A DNA stretch of 49,066 nucleotides, from NCBI RefSeq assembly GCF_018390735.1, contig NZ_JAHBCL010000034.1:1-49066 (forward strand), in the 5' to 3' direction. Position 1 is the stretch's first letter. The number at the start of each line of letters is the position of its first letter. Shown here piece by piece: positions 26,208-33,088 of the stretch. The notes beneath the pieces were generated by a model that was not told the DNA's origin, did no database searches, and saw only the letters and a list, made by a program, of their open reading frames with translations. The position numbers and the translations under genes are program-made. The stretch comes from Fusibacter paucivorans (lineage in GTDB: Bacteria > Bacillota > Clostridia > Peptostreptococcales > Acidaminobacteraceae).

Positions 26208-27446
26208 TTAGTTGAGTTCTGAAATCCCGTCAATTCTGAGATCGAATGCAGGTGCAGAGATTAATTCTGATTCATGGAAGTAACCATCAGATACATAGTC
26301 TGCATATTTTGCGAAATCAGCATTGTCTGCAATTAAGTCTTCGATTGAAGAACCGTTAACAGTAAAGGTGGTTGTATCAAATACTTTTAATGAACCATCT
26401 TTAATACCTGCTACAGCGGCATCGACTGCGTCAACAGTACCTTCGGCAATAACGGCATCATTCAATGGTGATAAACCAACGGCGCCGTCTACATAACCTT
26501 GGCACCAGTCTGTTGCAATTTCAGTGCCTTCCATTGCGTTAGTAGCAGCATATGTGTAGTAAGGTCCCCAGTTGATCGTTGCAGAAGTTAAAGCAGCATT
26601 CGGTGCAACGGAGATCATATCAACATTGTAGCCAACGACTGGTACGCCCGCTTCTTCACAAGCTGTAGGTGCGCCTGTTGTATCAGCATGTTGGCTGATG
26701 ACGACAGCACCATTTGAAATAAGCTGTGTTGCGACTTCGTTTTCTGCGGACATATCTGCCCAGCTGTTCGTATATTGAACTTCCATTGTAACGGTTGGGC
26801 AAACGCTTTTTGCACCGAGGAAGAATGACGTATAGCCAGAAACAACCTCAGCATATGGATAGGCGCCTACGTAACCCATTTTTGCTTCGTCAGCAGTGAT
26901 ATCGCCATTTGTAATCATTTCATTGATTTTTAAACCAGCGACAATCCCTGAGACATATCTTGATTCATAAACAGCTGTAAAGTAGTTGTGCATATTTGGC
27001 AATCCAGACATAGCTGCTTGGAAACCAGTTGCATGTGCAAATTGAACGTCTGGGAATTCTTTAGCGGCTTGAATCATATAATCTTCATGGCCAAAACTAT
27101 TTGCAAAGATGATGTCGCAGCCTTGTTCTGCTAAGTCAACCGCAGCATCAAAGCATGTTTCATCTTCACCAATATGCGATTTTTCAATCACTTGATCATC
27201 TGCAAGACCAAGTGCAGCTTTCATTTCTTTGATCCCATCCATGTGAGCTGCTGTGTAGCCTTCGTTTTCATCGCCAATGTAGATAACGCCAACTTTGAAT
27301 AAATCTTCAGTAGCTGGTGTTTCTGTTGATGTTTCTGCTGGTGCTGATGAAGTATCCTCTCCTGTTGCGGCTGGTGTTTCTGCAGGTTTTGAACAACCGC
27401 TGAAAACCAGCATCATTGCTAGTAATAGACCTATTATTTTTTTCAT
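26208..27446 (-). CDS. bmpA: BMP family nucleoside-binding lipoprotein
   Basis: This substrate-binding lipoprotein of a nucleoside ABC importer has 412 residues. It begins with a lipoprotein signal peptide (MKKIIGLLLAMMLVFSGC, lipidated Cys18). A Thr/Ser/Pro/Ala-rich linker follows (19-48), then the BMP (PnrA-like) domain, with the opening strand FKVGVIYIGD and segments GCDIIFANSFGH and VQFAHATGF. It is exported and anchored to the outside of the membrane. GGAGGAGG lies upstream of ATG. It is 113 bp downstream of xpt with no real terminator between, so it probably shares the riboswitch-controlled transcript. Confidence 0.95.
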   Translation of the reverse strand: MKKIIGLLLAMMLVFSGCSKPAETPAATGEDTSSAPAETSTETPATEDLFKVGVIYIGDENEGYTAAHMDGIKEMKAALGLADDQVIEKSHIGEDETCFDAAVDLAEQGCDIIFANSFGHEDYMIQAAKEFPDVQFAHATGFQAAMSGLPNMHNYFTAVYESRYVSGIVAGLKINEMITNGDITADEAKMGYVGAYPYAEVVSGYTSFFLGAKSVCPTVTMEVQYTNSWADMSAENEVATQLISNGAVVISQHADTTGAPTACEEAGVPVVGYNVDMISVAPNAALTSATINWGPYYTYAATNAMEGTEIATDWCQGYVDGAVGLSPLNDAVIAEGTVDAVDAAVAGIKDGSLKVFDTTTFTVNGSSIEDLIADNADFAKYADYVSDGYFHESELISAPAFDLRIDGISELN

Positions 27447-27559
27447 TAGATCCTCCTCCTATTTTTTGTGAAACCCTCTTAATCCATGTTCATCACAATT
27501 TTATAACATAATGCCAAAAGGCATAATGCAACCACGTTAAAGCATTAGGACATTGCGGC

Positions 27560-28132
27560 TCATTTTCGAAAAATTACTTTGCCGTTTTCAAAGCCATCAA
27601 TGATGGCGAGCGATTCGAGGTGGACACTGCGCTCACGCAAGAGCTTACCACCCTCCTGAAACCCTTTTTCAATGACGATGCCGATGCCTTCAACGGTTGC
27701 CCCAGCCTGTTCGACAATTGCCATTAGGCCAAGTGCGGCTTTACCATTGGCTAAAAAATCATCTAAGATGAGAATATGGTCATCTTCAGATAAATAGCGT
27801 TTGGACACTTGAATGTCATAATAAGCCTGCTTCGTAAAAGAATAGACCTCGGCAGTATACGTCTCAGCGTCGAGATTTCTCGACTTCGTCTTCTTGGCGA
27901 AGACGACAGGTACCTTGAAATATAATGCTGCAATAGCGGCAATGCCAATACCGGACGCTTCAACTGTTAAGATTTTTGTGATCTTATGTGTTTTGAAACG
28001 TTCATAAAAGGCTTCGCCCATTGCCTGAAAGAGTTCGATGTCCATTTGATGATTTAAAAAAGAATCAACTTTTAAAATTTCATCACCAACGACACGTCCT
28101 TCTTCCTCAATGCGTTTTTTGAGTAACTCCAT
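27560..28132 (-). CDS. xpt: Xanthine phosphoribosyltransferase
   Basis: It converts xanthine (and guanine) plus PRPP to XMP/GMP in the cytosol. At 190 residues it has the family length. The PRPP loop ILILDDFLANGKA is at 120-132, and VEASGIGIA and VFAKKTKSRN, both Xpt signatures, are at 57-65 and 77-86. The ATG has GGGGAG 6 nt upstream. It is preceded by a guanine riboswitch and a terminator, so it should be off when guanine is plentiful. It is the first gene of a probable xpt-bmpA-nupOPQ transcript. Confidence 0.97.
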   Translation of the reverse strand: MELLKKRIEEEGRVVGDEILKVDSFLNHQMDIELFQAMGEAFYERFKTHKITKILTVEASGIGIAAIAALYFKVPVVFAKKTKSRNLDAETYTAEVYSFTKQAYYDIQVSKRYLSEDDHILILDDFLANGKAALGLMAIVEQAGATVEGIGIVIEKGFQEGGKLLRERSVHLESLAIIDGFENGKVIFRK

Positions 28133-28250
28133 TTACAACTCCCCACATCGTCAAAATAGTCAACGAATCTTGAAAAGACATGGCATCATTTCTTTCGTCA
28201 TCCAGTCGCAATCAATGATCGTCATTTAGATTTTCTTTTTCAATTAAAGA

Positions 28251-28273
28251 AGGACCCTGCAATGCAGAGTCCT
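28251..28273 (-). terminator. Riboswitch expression-platform terminator
   Basis: AGGACCCTGC (28251-28260) pairs with GCAGAGTCCT (28264-28273), with one wobble pair on the RNA and a 3-nt loop. On the minus strand TTCTTT follows. It lies about 30 nt after the aptamer and 118 nt before the xpt start, where a ligand-dependent terminator should be. An upstream complementarity (AGTCA/TGACT around 28278-28298) could form a competing stem. Confidence 0.85.
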
Positions 28274-28302
28274 AGGCAGTCAAAAAATACAATGACTGTG
28301 AG

Positions 28303-28374
28303 AACTCGTAGCCTGTAGCTATTTAAGGTAGCTTGTAGAAACATTTGACCCATATTGTCAAATTTATACGAGAC
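28303..28374 (-). promoter_or_regulatory. Guanine-type purine riboswitch aptamer upstream of xpt
   Basis: On the minus strand the aptamer has P1 (CTCGTA pairing with TACGAG), then P2 (TTTGAC/GTCAAA) with the loop AATATGG. The invariant core TTTCTACA follows, then P3 (AGCTACC...AGCT) with the TTAAAT loop, and the closing strand GGCTACGAG. The specificity base before TA in the last strand is C, as in guanine aptamers rather than U as in adenine ones. This reading is from sequence alignment by eye against the well-known xpt aptamer. Confidence 0.92.
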
Positions 28375-28425
28375 GCTATTTTGTTATTACGAACAATCTG
28401 TTCGCTTTCTTGTGTGTACGTTTGT

Positions 28426-28454
28426 ATTTTAAACTACATATAGATTAAAATCAA
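28426..28454 (-). promoter_or_regulatory. Predicted promoter of the xpt transcript
   Basis: On the minus strand TTGATT (28449-28454) and TAAAAT (28426-28431) are 17 bp apart. Transcription would begin near 28419, leaving about 45 nt before the riboswitch aptamer. Confidence 0.6.
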
Positions 28455-28473
28455 GCAAATTATAAATTTTTTA

Positions 28474-29118
28474 TTAAATCAGATGATTTATTGTCTGATA
28501 ACAATGGCAGTCTGTCAGATGATCGTTAACCATGCCGACAGCTTGCATATAAGCATAGCAAATGGTAGAGCCAATAAATTTAAAACCGTGTTTTTTCAGC
28601 GCTTTACTCATTGCGTCGCTTTCAGGCGATGTGACGATGACATCTTCAGGTGACTTTAGCGAATTAACGATCGTCTTACCGCCTGTAAACTGCCAGATAA
28701 AAGCATCAAATGAGCCGAAACTTTCAACGATTTTGAGAAAAGCAACGGCATTGGTGCGAACAGAAAAAACTTTGAGTCGATTTCTGATAATGCGTTCGTC
28801 TTTTAGTTTTTCAGACAATTCCTCGTCGGTGTATGCAGCGTTGACAACAGGATCAAAATTGTCAAAGACAGTGCGATAGCCTTCTCTGCGCCTTAAAATA
28901 GTGATCCATGACAAGCCGGCTTGTGCACCTTCTAAAATGAGCATTTCGAAAAGTTTACGGTCGTCGTGAACAGGTCTTCCCCATTCTTCGTCATGGTATT
29001 GTATGTACAACGGATCATCGCCGCACCACCAGCATCTTGAAACTGAGGCGGTAGCTGCTGCATTTGATTCTTGTTTTTCAATAGTGGCCGAATATTCAGT
29101 CTTTTGCGATTTACGCAT
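28474..29118 (-). CDS. tag: DNA-3-methyladenine glycosylase I
   Basis: It excises 3-methyladenine from alkylated DNA, starting base-excision repair. The 214-residue form starts at ATG 29118, which has GGAGGGAG 3 nt upstream; the earlier in-frame codon has no such site. After an extra N-terminal tail of about 28 residues comes the family signature RCWWCGDDPLYIQYHDEEWG. LSWITILRRREGYR and the HLTDCHCY C-terminal zinc-binding segment follow. The cysteines and histidines for the zinc snap are present. It stands alone, with a terminator upstream ending the DsrE-type gene. Confidence 0.96.
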   Translation of the reverse strand: MRKSQKTEYSATIEKQESNAAATASVSRCWWCGDDPLYIQYHDEEWGRPVHDDRKLFEMLILEGAQAGLSWITILRRREGYRTVFDNFDPVVNAAYTDEELSEKLKDERIIRNRLKVFSVRTNAVAFLKIVESFGSFDAFIWQFTGGKTIVNSLKSPEDVIVTSPESDAMSKALKKHGFKFIGSTICYAYMQAVGMVNDHLTDCHCYQTINHLI

Positions 29119-29196
29119 GAGCTCCCTCCGAATTTCTCTTTTTTTATAAATCAAAGCGGGATATAGATATTATATGTATTCTAATTATTAAGACAG

Positions 29197-29224
29197 AACA
29201 GGCACCTTGATGCCGGTGCCTGTT
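29197..29224 (-). terminator. Terminator after the DsrE-like gene
   Basis: AACAGGCACC (29197-29206) pairs with GGTGCCTGTT (29215-29224) around an 8-nt loop. The T-run is strong on the plus strand (TTTTT) and weaker on the minus strand. It is 14 bp past the minus-strand stop codon at 29239. Confidence 0.75.
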
Positions 29225-29238
29225 TTTGGGAATCTCTT

Positions 29239-29574
29239 TTAAATCGTGATGAGTTTGGCGTCGCTTTTTAAAACGTCTGTGAGCGGCACACCCCAGTAGA
29301 TGACTTCTACGCCGAGCCCTTCAAGCATTTCTGTAACGCCGAGTTGATCGGCACAGGCTTTGCAGGCACTGACTTTAACGCCTGAACGAATGAGGGTCTT
29401 GATGGTTTCCTGCACTTTTTCATCTTCGGCAGTATACTTCGCTGTAGCGCCCCAGATGATGAGTGTGACATCTTCCCACCAGCCTTTGAGTTTACTGTTC
29501 AGTGTGTACATAAATACCATTTTCTCCGATGTAAGTGGATCAGCGTTGGTCCAAAGAACATAAAGTTGATTCAT
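29239..29574 (-). CDS. DsrE family protein
   Basis: The 111-residue cytoplasmic protein has the DsrE/DsrF fold pattern: LYVLWTNADPLTSEKMVF at the N-terminus, VTLIIWGATA, then GVKVSACKACADQLGV with Cys71 and Cys74. These may carry sulphur as a persulphide. It ends with VIYWGVPLTDVLKSD. DsrE proteins take part in sulphur transfer, but single copies in fermenting Bacillota are mostly of unknown role. GGAGG lies upstream of the ATG. It is 47 bp downstream of the DUF815 ATPase gene and likely co-transcribed with it. Confidence 0.88.
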   Translation of the reverse strand: MNQLYVLWTNADPLTSEKMVFMYTLNSKLKGWWEDVTLIIWGATAKYTAEDEKVQETIKTLIRSGVKVSACKACADQLGVTEMLEGLGVEVIYWGVPLTDVLKSDAKLITI

Positions 29575-29621
29575 GTGGTCGTGCCTCCTTTTTGATCAGT
29601 GTGTGATGTGCATAGGTTTAT

Positions 29622-30935
29622 TTATTCACCGCTACCGCTAATGCTCAGCAAATAAGTGACAAACTGCTGAGCGGTTCTGCCAGAAAAGCCGCTATGCTGT
29701 AATTCCCATTTGCGGGCTTCTGCGACCAGTGCTTCTTCTGACAGTGTGATTTGCGGATAACGCGCGGCAATGCCTTTAACGATTTCGAAGTACTTTTTCT
29801 GATCGGGTTTTGTAAAGCCGATGCTGATACCAAAACGCGCGACCAGTGACAGTTTTTCCTGTACAGTGTCAGAGTGATGCAGTTCTTCTTCGCGTGCGTC
29901 TGAACGATCTCCCCATGTTTCGCGGATGAGATGTCTGCGGTTAGATGTCGCATAGATCAGAACGTTGTCAGGTTTTGTCTCTACACCACCCTCGATGATG
30001 GCTTTTAAATACTTGTATTCAATTTCAAATTCTTCAAAAGATAAATCGTCCATATAAATAATGAACTTGTAATTTCGATTTTTAATCTGTGCGATGATTT
30101 TTGAAAGATCCTTAAACTGGTGTTTATATATTTCAATCATGCGCAGGCCATCTTCATAATACTCATTAATTAAGGCTTTAATTGAAGTTGATTTTCCAGT
30201 ACCCGCATCGCCAAACAACAGGACGTTATTGGCTGGGCGTCCGGCGACAAAGGCCTCAGTGTTATCGGTAAGCTGTTTTTTCTGGAATTCATAGCCAATA
30301 ATATCCTTCAGCATAACCGCTTCCGTATTGTTAATGGCCATAAAGGCAACATCGTTATCACTTGGTGCAATCCTGAAAGCTTTGTTGAGCCCTAGAATAC
30401 CGACACCATAGTCTTTATAGAAAGTCGTGACAATGTTGTAAAACGTCTCAACATCTTTTGTTGCTGCCAGTTTTCGGCTGGCTTCCTTTACTTTGACACT
30501 GACATTTTTATTGTAAAGACGTTCTTTTTTTTCAATCGCCTGATAAGCGGTAATGACACTAAAGCAATCAATGTTCAAATCCTTTTCAATTTTAGAAAAA
30601 TCGAAGTGAAACAATGACATAAAAATCTTGAAATCATGCTTGGCAAATGTATTGACGGAGCCAACATTGACACCGATCTTTTCACTGGTCAAGCTGAAAG
30701 AGTTTTCATGGCTGAGCAGCAGGAACGTCAAATAGTTCTGCCACAGGTTTTCATCAAAGCCATACTGTGTGGATAAATCCAGCAATGCTTTAATTTGACC
30801 GTAAATTCGATCTGTTAAATCCGAAGGGGTTGAACGTTTTTCATCATAGTCTTTAAATATTTCAGAAAGATGATGTAGAATGCTGTCAGGTTCATCATTT
30901 CTGTATAAAACGAGTTTTGCGATTTCACGATACAT
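29622..30935 (-). CDS. DUF815 AAA-type ATPase
   Basis: The 437-residue protein has a helical N-terminal half (1-205) without a known motif. An AAA ATPase domain follows (about 207-430). Its elements are LKDIIGYEFQKKQL, Walker A GDAGTGKST (242-250), Walker B FIIYMDDLSF (291-300), YATSNRRHLI as sensor 1, and the conserved RETWGDRSDAREEELHH segment. This matches DUF815. The function of the family is not established. It should be cytoplasmic. It is followed closely by the DsrE-like gene. Confidence 0.9.
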   Translation of the reverse strand: MYREIAKLVLYRNDEPDSILHHLSEIFKDYDEKRSTPSDLTDRIYGQIKALLDLSTQYGFDENLWQNYLTFLLLSHENSFSLTSEKIGVNVGSVNTFAKHDFKIFMSLFHFDFSKIEKDLNIDCFSVITAYQAIEKKERLYNKNVSVKVKEASRKLAATKDVETFYNIVTTFYKDYGVGILGLNKAFRIAPSDNDVAFMAINNTEAVMLKDIIGYEFQKKQLTDNTEAFVAGRPANNVLLFGDAGTGKSTSIKALINEYYEDGLRMIEIYKHQFKDLSKIIAQIKNRNYKFIIYMDDLSFEEFEIEYKYLKAIIEGGVETKPDNVLIYATSNRRHLIRETWGDRSDAREEELHHSDTVQEKLSLVARFGISIGFTKPDQKKYFEIVKGIAARYPQITLSEEALVAEARKWELQHSGFSGRTAQQFVTYLLSISGSGE

Positions 30936-31039
30936 TGGTCTTGCGCTCCTTAGTTGAATTTGCTTTATTATATCACTTTCTTGAAGGATGAAAAATCTAA
31001 AAAAGCATTCTGGTGTCTACGCCAGCGCAAAAGTGATGA

Positions 31040-32170
31040 TTATTCAAAAGTGGCCGCAACTTCTTTAAGGTGTTTAATAATTTCGATGTGTTGCGGACAG
31101 CTCTTCTCACATTTGCCGCAGGCGATGCAATCAGAGGCTTTTCCATTATTTTTGGCCATATTGGCATAGTAGAGGTTAAGAATTGAGAAACCTTCTTGCG
31201 GCCCCATTTTTCGAGAATTATAGAGTGCAAAGTAATTCGGGATTGGGATTTGCTGAGGGCAGTCATCAACACAATACTGACATGCTGTACATGGTACGGC
31301 AATGGTTTCGTTCATGATGGATACTGCCTGTTCCACAAGTGCTGTTTCTGTTTTATTCAATGGCTTAAAGTCATTCATAAAAGACATATTGTCTTTTAAC
31401 TGATCCAAGTCACTCATGCCACTCAAGACCATTTTGACATTTTCAGGACTTGCTGCATAGCGAATGGCCCATGATGCAATGCTTTTATCAGGTGAAGCCG
31501 TCTTAAAGTGCTCCGAGACAACTTCTGGTACATTGGCGAGAATACCGCCTTTTACCGGTTCCATGACGACAACTGGCACGCCGTGTTTCACAGCAACTTC
31601 ATAGCATTTTCTCGATTGAACACTTTCATTGTCCCAATCCAAATAATTGATCTGAAGCTGAACGAAGTCAAAAAACGGGTATGACGTCAGAATTTCATCC
31701 AAAAGCGGTGCTTGATCATGGTAAGAGAAGCCGATATACTTGGCGGTTCCCTCTGCTTTTTTCGCTTGAATAAACTGATAGGCATCAAGTTTTGATGCGA
31801 TTTTACAGTTTTCGACATTCAAGTTGTGAAGCAGATAGTAATCAAAATAAGAAACGCCGCATTTTTCCAGCTGTTCATTAAAAATTCTCGGCATGTCTTC
31901 AGCTTCTTTTAATTGCATCGTCGGCAATTTTGACGCAACTGTAAAAGTATCACGCGGATGGCGTTCAACCAGTGACTTTCTCAAGAAGATTTCACTTTTA
32001 AAGCCGTGATACATATAAGCTGTGTCAAAATAGTTAAAACCTGCTGCTAGATACGCATCGACCATATCACAAAGCATTGTCATATCGACACTCTTTGGAT
32101 CCTTCGCGTCTAAAAGCGGCAGGCGCATAAACCCAAAGCCCAGCTTTTTCTCATTGAATGTTGCTTTCAT
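31040..32170 (-). CDS. Aldo/keto reductase with C-terminal 2[4Fe-4S] ferredoxin domain
   Basis: The 376-residue enzyme joins an NADPH-type aldo/keto reductase TIM barrel (1-270) to a bacterial ferredoxin domain. Catalytic residues are visible as D49, Y54, K81 and H115. Two cluster motifs follow: C294, C297, C300, C304 and C348, C351, C354, C358. The start is the ATG at 32170, with AGGAGG about 8-9 nt upstream. Members of this fused family are widespread in anaerobes and may link carbonyl reduction to ferredoxin electrons. The substrate is unknown. The promoter has the architecture of a MerR-activated gene, and a MerR gene lies divergently 320 bp away, so control by an electrophile or aldehyde signal is likely. 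Confidence 0.94.
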   Translation of the reverse strand: MKATFNEKKLGFGFMRLPLLDAKDPKSVDMTMLCDMVDAYLAAGFNYFDTAYMYHGFKSEIFLRKSLVERHPRDTFTVASKLPTMQLKEAEDMPRIFNEQLEKCGVSYFDYYLLHNLNVENCKIASKLDAYQFIQAKKAEGTAKYIGFSYHDQAPLLDEILTSYPFFDFVQLQINYLDWDNESVQSRKCYEVAVKHGVPVVVMEPVKGGILANVPEVVSEHFKTASPDKSIASWAIRYAASPENVKMVLSGMSDLDQLKDNMSFMNDFKPLNKTETALVEQAVSIMNETIAVPCTACQYCVDDCPQQIPIPNYFALYNSRKMGPQEGFSILNLYYANMAKNNGKASDCIACGKCEKSCPQHIEIIKHLKEVAATFE

Positions 32171-32244
32171 TATTTCATTTCCTCCTCGATTGACCGGCAC
32201 GCCATTAGGGGATGGCGTGTTTACAGATGTTTATACTACTATCA

Positions 32245-32275
32245 ACCATATCATTTAAAGTTAACTCTAAGTCAA
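32245..32275 (-). promoter_or_regulatory. MerR-type promoter and operator of the aldo/keto reductase gene
   Basis: On the minus strand TTGACT (32270-32275) and TATGGT (32245-32250) are separated by 19 bp, the over-long spacer typical of MerR-activated promoters. A near-perfect palindrome centred on GTTAAC (32255-32270, TTAAAGTTAACTCTAA) fills the spacer. Known MerR operators in Bacillota often contain this GAGTTAACTC core. Confidence 0.8.
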
Positions 32276-32342
32276 GTCAATTGTGTAAAAATATCGTTAA
32301 AATTGACGATTATATGGTGTTTATGGTAAAATGAGCATCAAG

Positions 32343-32358
32343 TTAGAGTTGGCTCTAA
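32343..32358. promoter_or_regulatory. Second MerR-like operator palindrome
   Basis: TTAGAG-TTGG-CTCTAA is a perfect palindrome apart from its centre and shares its arms with the operator at 32255-32270. A plus-strand promoter-like pair, TTGACG (32303-32308) and TAAAAT (32327-32332) with 18-bp spacing, lies just upstream. It could give MerR autoregulation. Confidence 0.55.
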
Positions 32359-32405
32359 TATGGTGTGAAAAGGCTATAAACGCGATAGAGATTAATGCAA
32401 ATAGA

Positions 32406-32449
32406 TGAGAATTTGTATATTGAGAACTTGTATATTGTATAGACTATAC
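32406..32449. repeat. 15-bp duplication followed by a short palindrome
   Basis: TGAGAATTTGTATAT (32406-32420) is repeated with one change at 32421-32435. The palindrome GTATAG-A-CTATAC (32437-32449) follows directly. It lies in the leader of the MerR gene, about 40 bp before the start codon, and may be a further binding site or a private repeat. Confidence 0.7.
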
Positions 32450-32489
32450 GTTGTGTTATAGTGACTGTAATTTTGGGGAGGATTGCCGA

Positions 32490-32921
32490 ATGACAGAGAT
32501 AAAAAAATATTCGATTAGTGAAGCTGCTGAAAAAGTGCATCTAACCGCGCACACGCTGCGTTATTATGATAAAGAAGGACTGCTTCCCTTTGTCAATCGT
32601 ACGGAGAATGGCATTCGATGTTTTTCAGAAAGCGACTTGGAAACACTGGAACTCATCAATTGTCTAAAGGCAACCGGGATGCCAATTAAGGATATAAAAC
32701 GCTTTATGGACTGGTGTGTAGAGGGTGATACAAAGTTGGAAGAGCGATATCAACTCTTTTTAGAACGAAGGGAATCCGTCTTAAAACAGATTTCTGAACT
32801 GCTTGAAACACTAGAGAGAATTGAACACAAATGCTGGTACTATAAAACGGCTGTTGAAGCGGGAACGATTGATATTCATAAAAGTGACCGAATGAATCGC
32901 CTCAAACAGAAAAACGGCTAG
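32490..32921 (+). CDS. MerR family transcriptional regulator
   Basis: The 143-residue regulator has the MerR winged-helix N-terminus (YSISEAAEKVHLTAHTLRYYDKEGLLPF). A dimerisation coiled coil follows (about 80-125). The tail holds one cysteine in HKCWYYKTAVEAG, the pattern seen in aldehyde- and thiol-responsive members such as the AdhR/NmlR group. The start is the ATG at 32490 with GGGGAGG 7-9 nt upstream. It is divergent from the ferredoxin-type aldo/keto reductase, whose promoter carries a matching operator. The effector is not known. Confidence 0.93.
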   Translation: MTEIKKYSISEAAEKVHLTAHTLRYYDKEGLLPFVNRTENGIRCFSESDLETLELINCLKATGMPIKDIKRFMDWCVEGDTKLEERYQLFLERRESVLKQISELLETLERIEHKCWYYKTAVEAGTIDIHKSDRMNRLKQKNG

Positions 32922-32927
32922 CACAAA

Positions 32928-32970
32928 ACGATTAAGCATAAGACGATTATGAATAGATGATTATAAAAAA
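32928..32970. repeat. Degenerate 14-15 bp tandem repeat
   Basis: Three neighbouring units (ACGATTAAGCATAAG, ACGATTATGAATAG, ATGATTATAAAAAA) lie between the MerR stop codon and its terminator. They are weakly conserved and distinct from the other arrays. Confidence 0.5.
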
Positions 32971-33012
32971 GCGATGCCATTGAACATTAAACGTTCTTAG
33001 GCATCGCTTTTT
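32966..33012. terminator. Bidirectional terminator between convergent genes
   Basis: AAAAAGCGATGCC (32966-32978) pairs with GGCATCGCTTTTT (33000-33012), with an extra GAAC/GTTC inner stem. T-runs on both sides let it serve both the MerR gene and the WG-repeat gene. Confidence 0.9.
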
Positions 33013-33088
33013 AGAGATAGTGCTCTATGGCAGTATTTCAAAATGGTATCAATAAGTCTCAAAATGATATTTGATAGGGTATCTCTGG

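Noticed and set aside
27495-27525. Small hairpin TGCC-AAAA-GGCA between xpt and bmpA as a terminator
   Set aside because: The stem is only 4-5 bp and no T-run follows on the minus strand, so read-through is expected.
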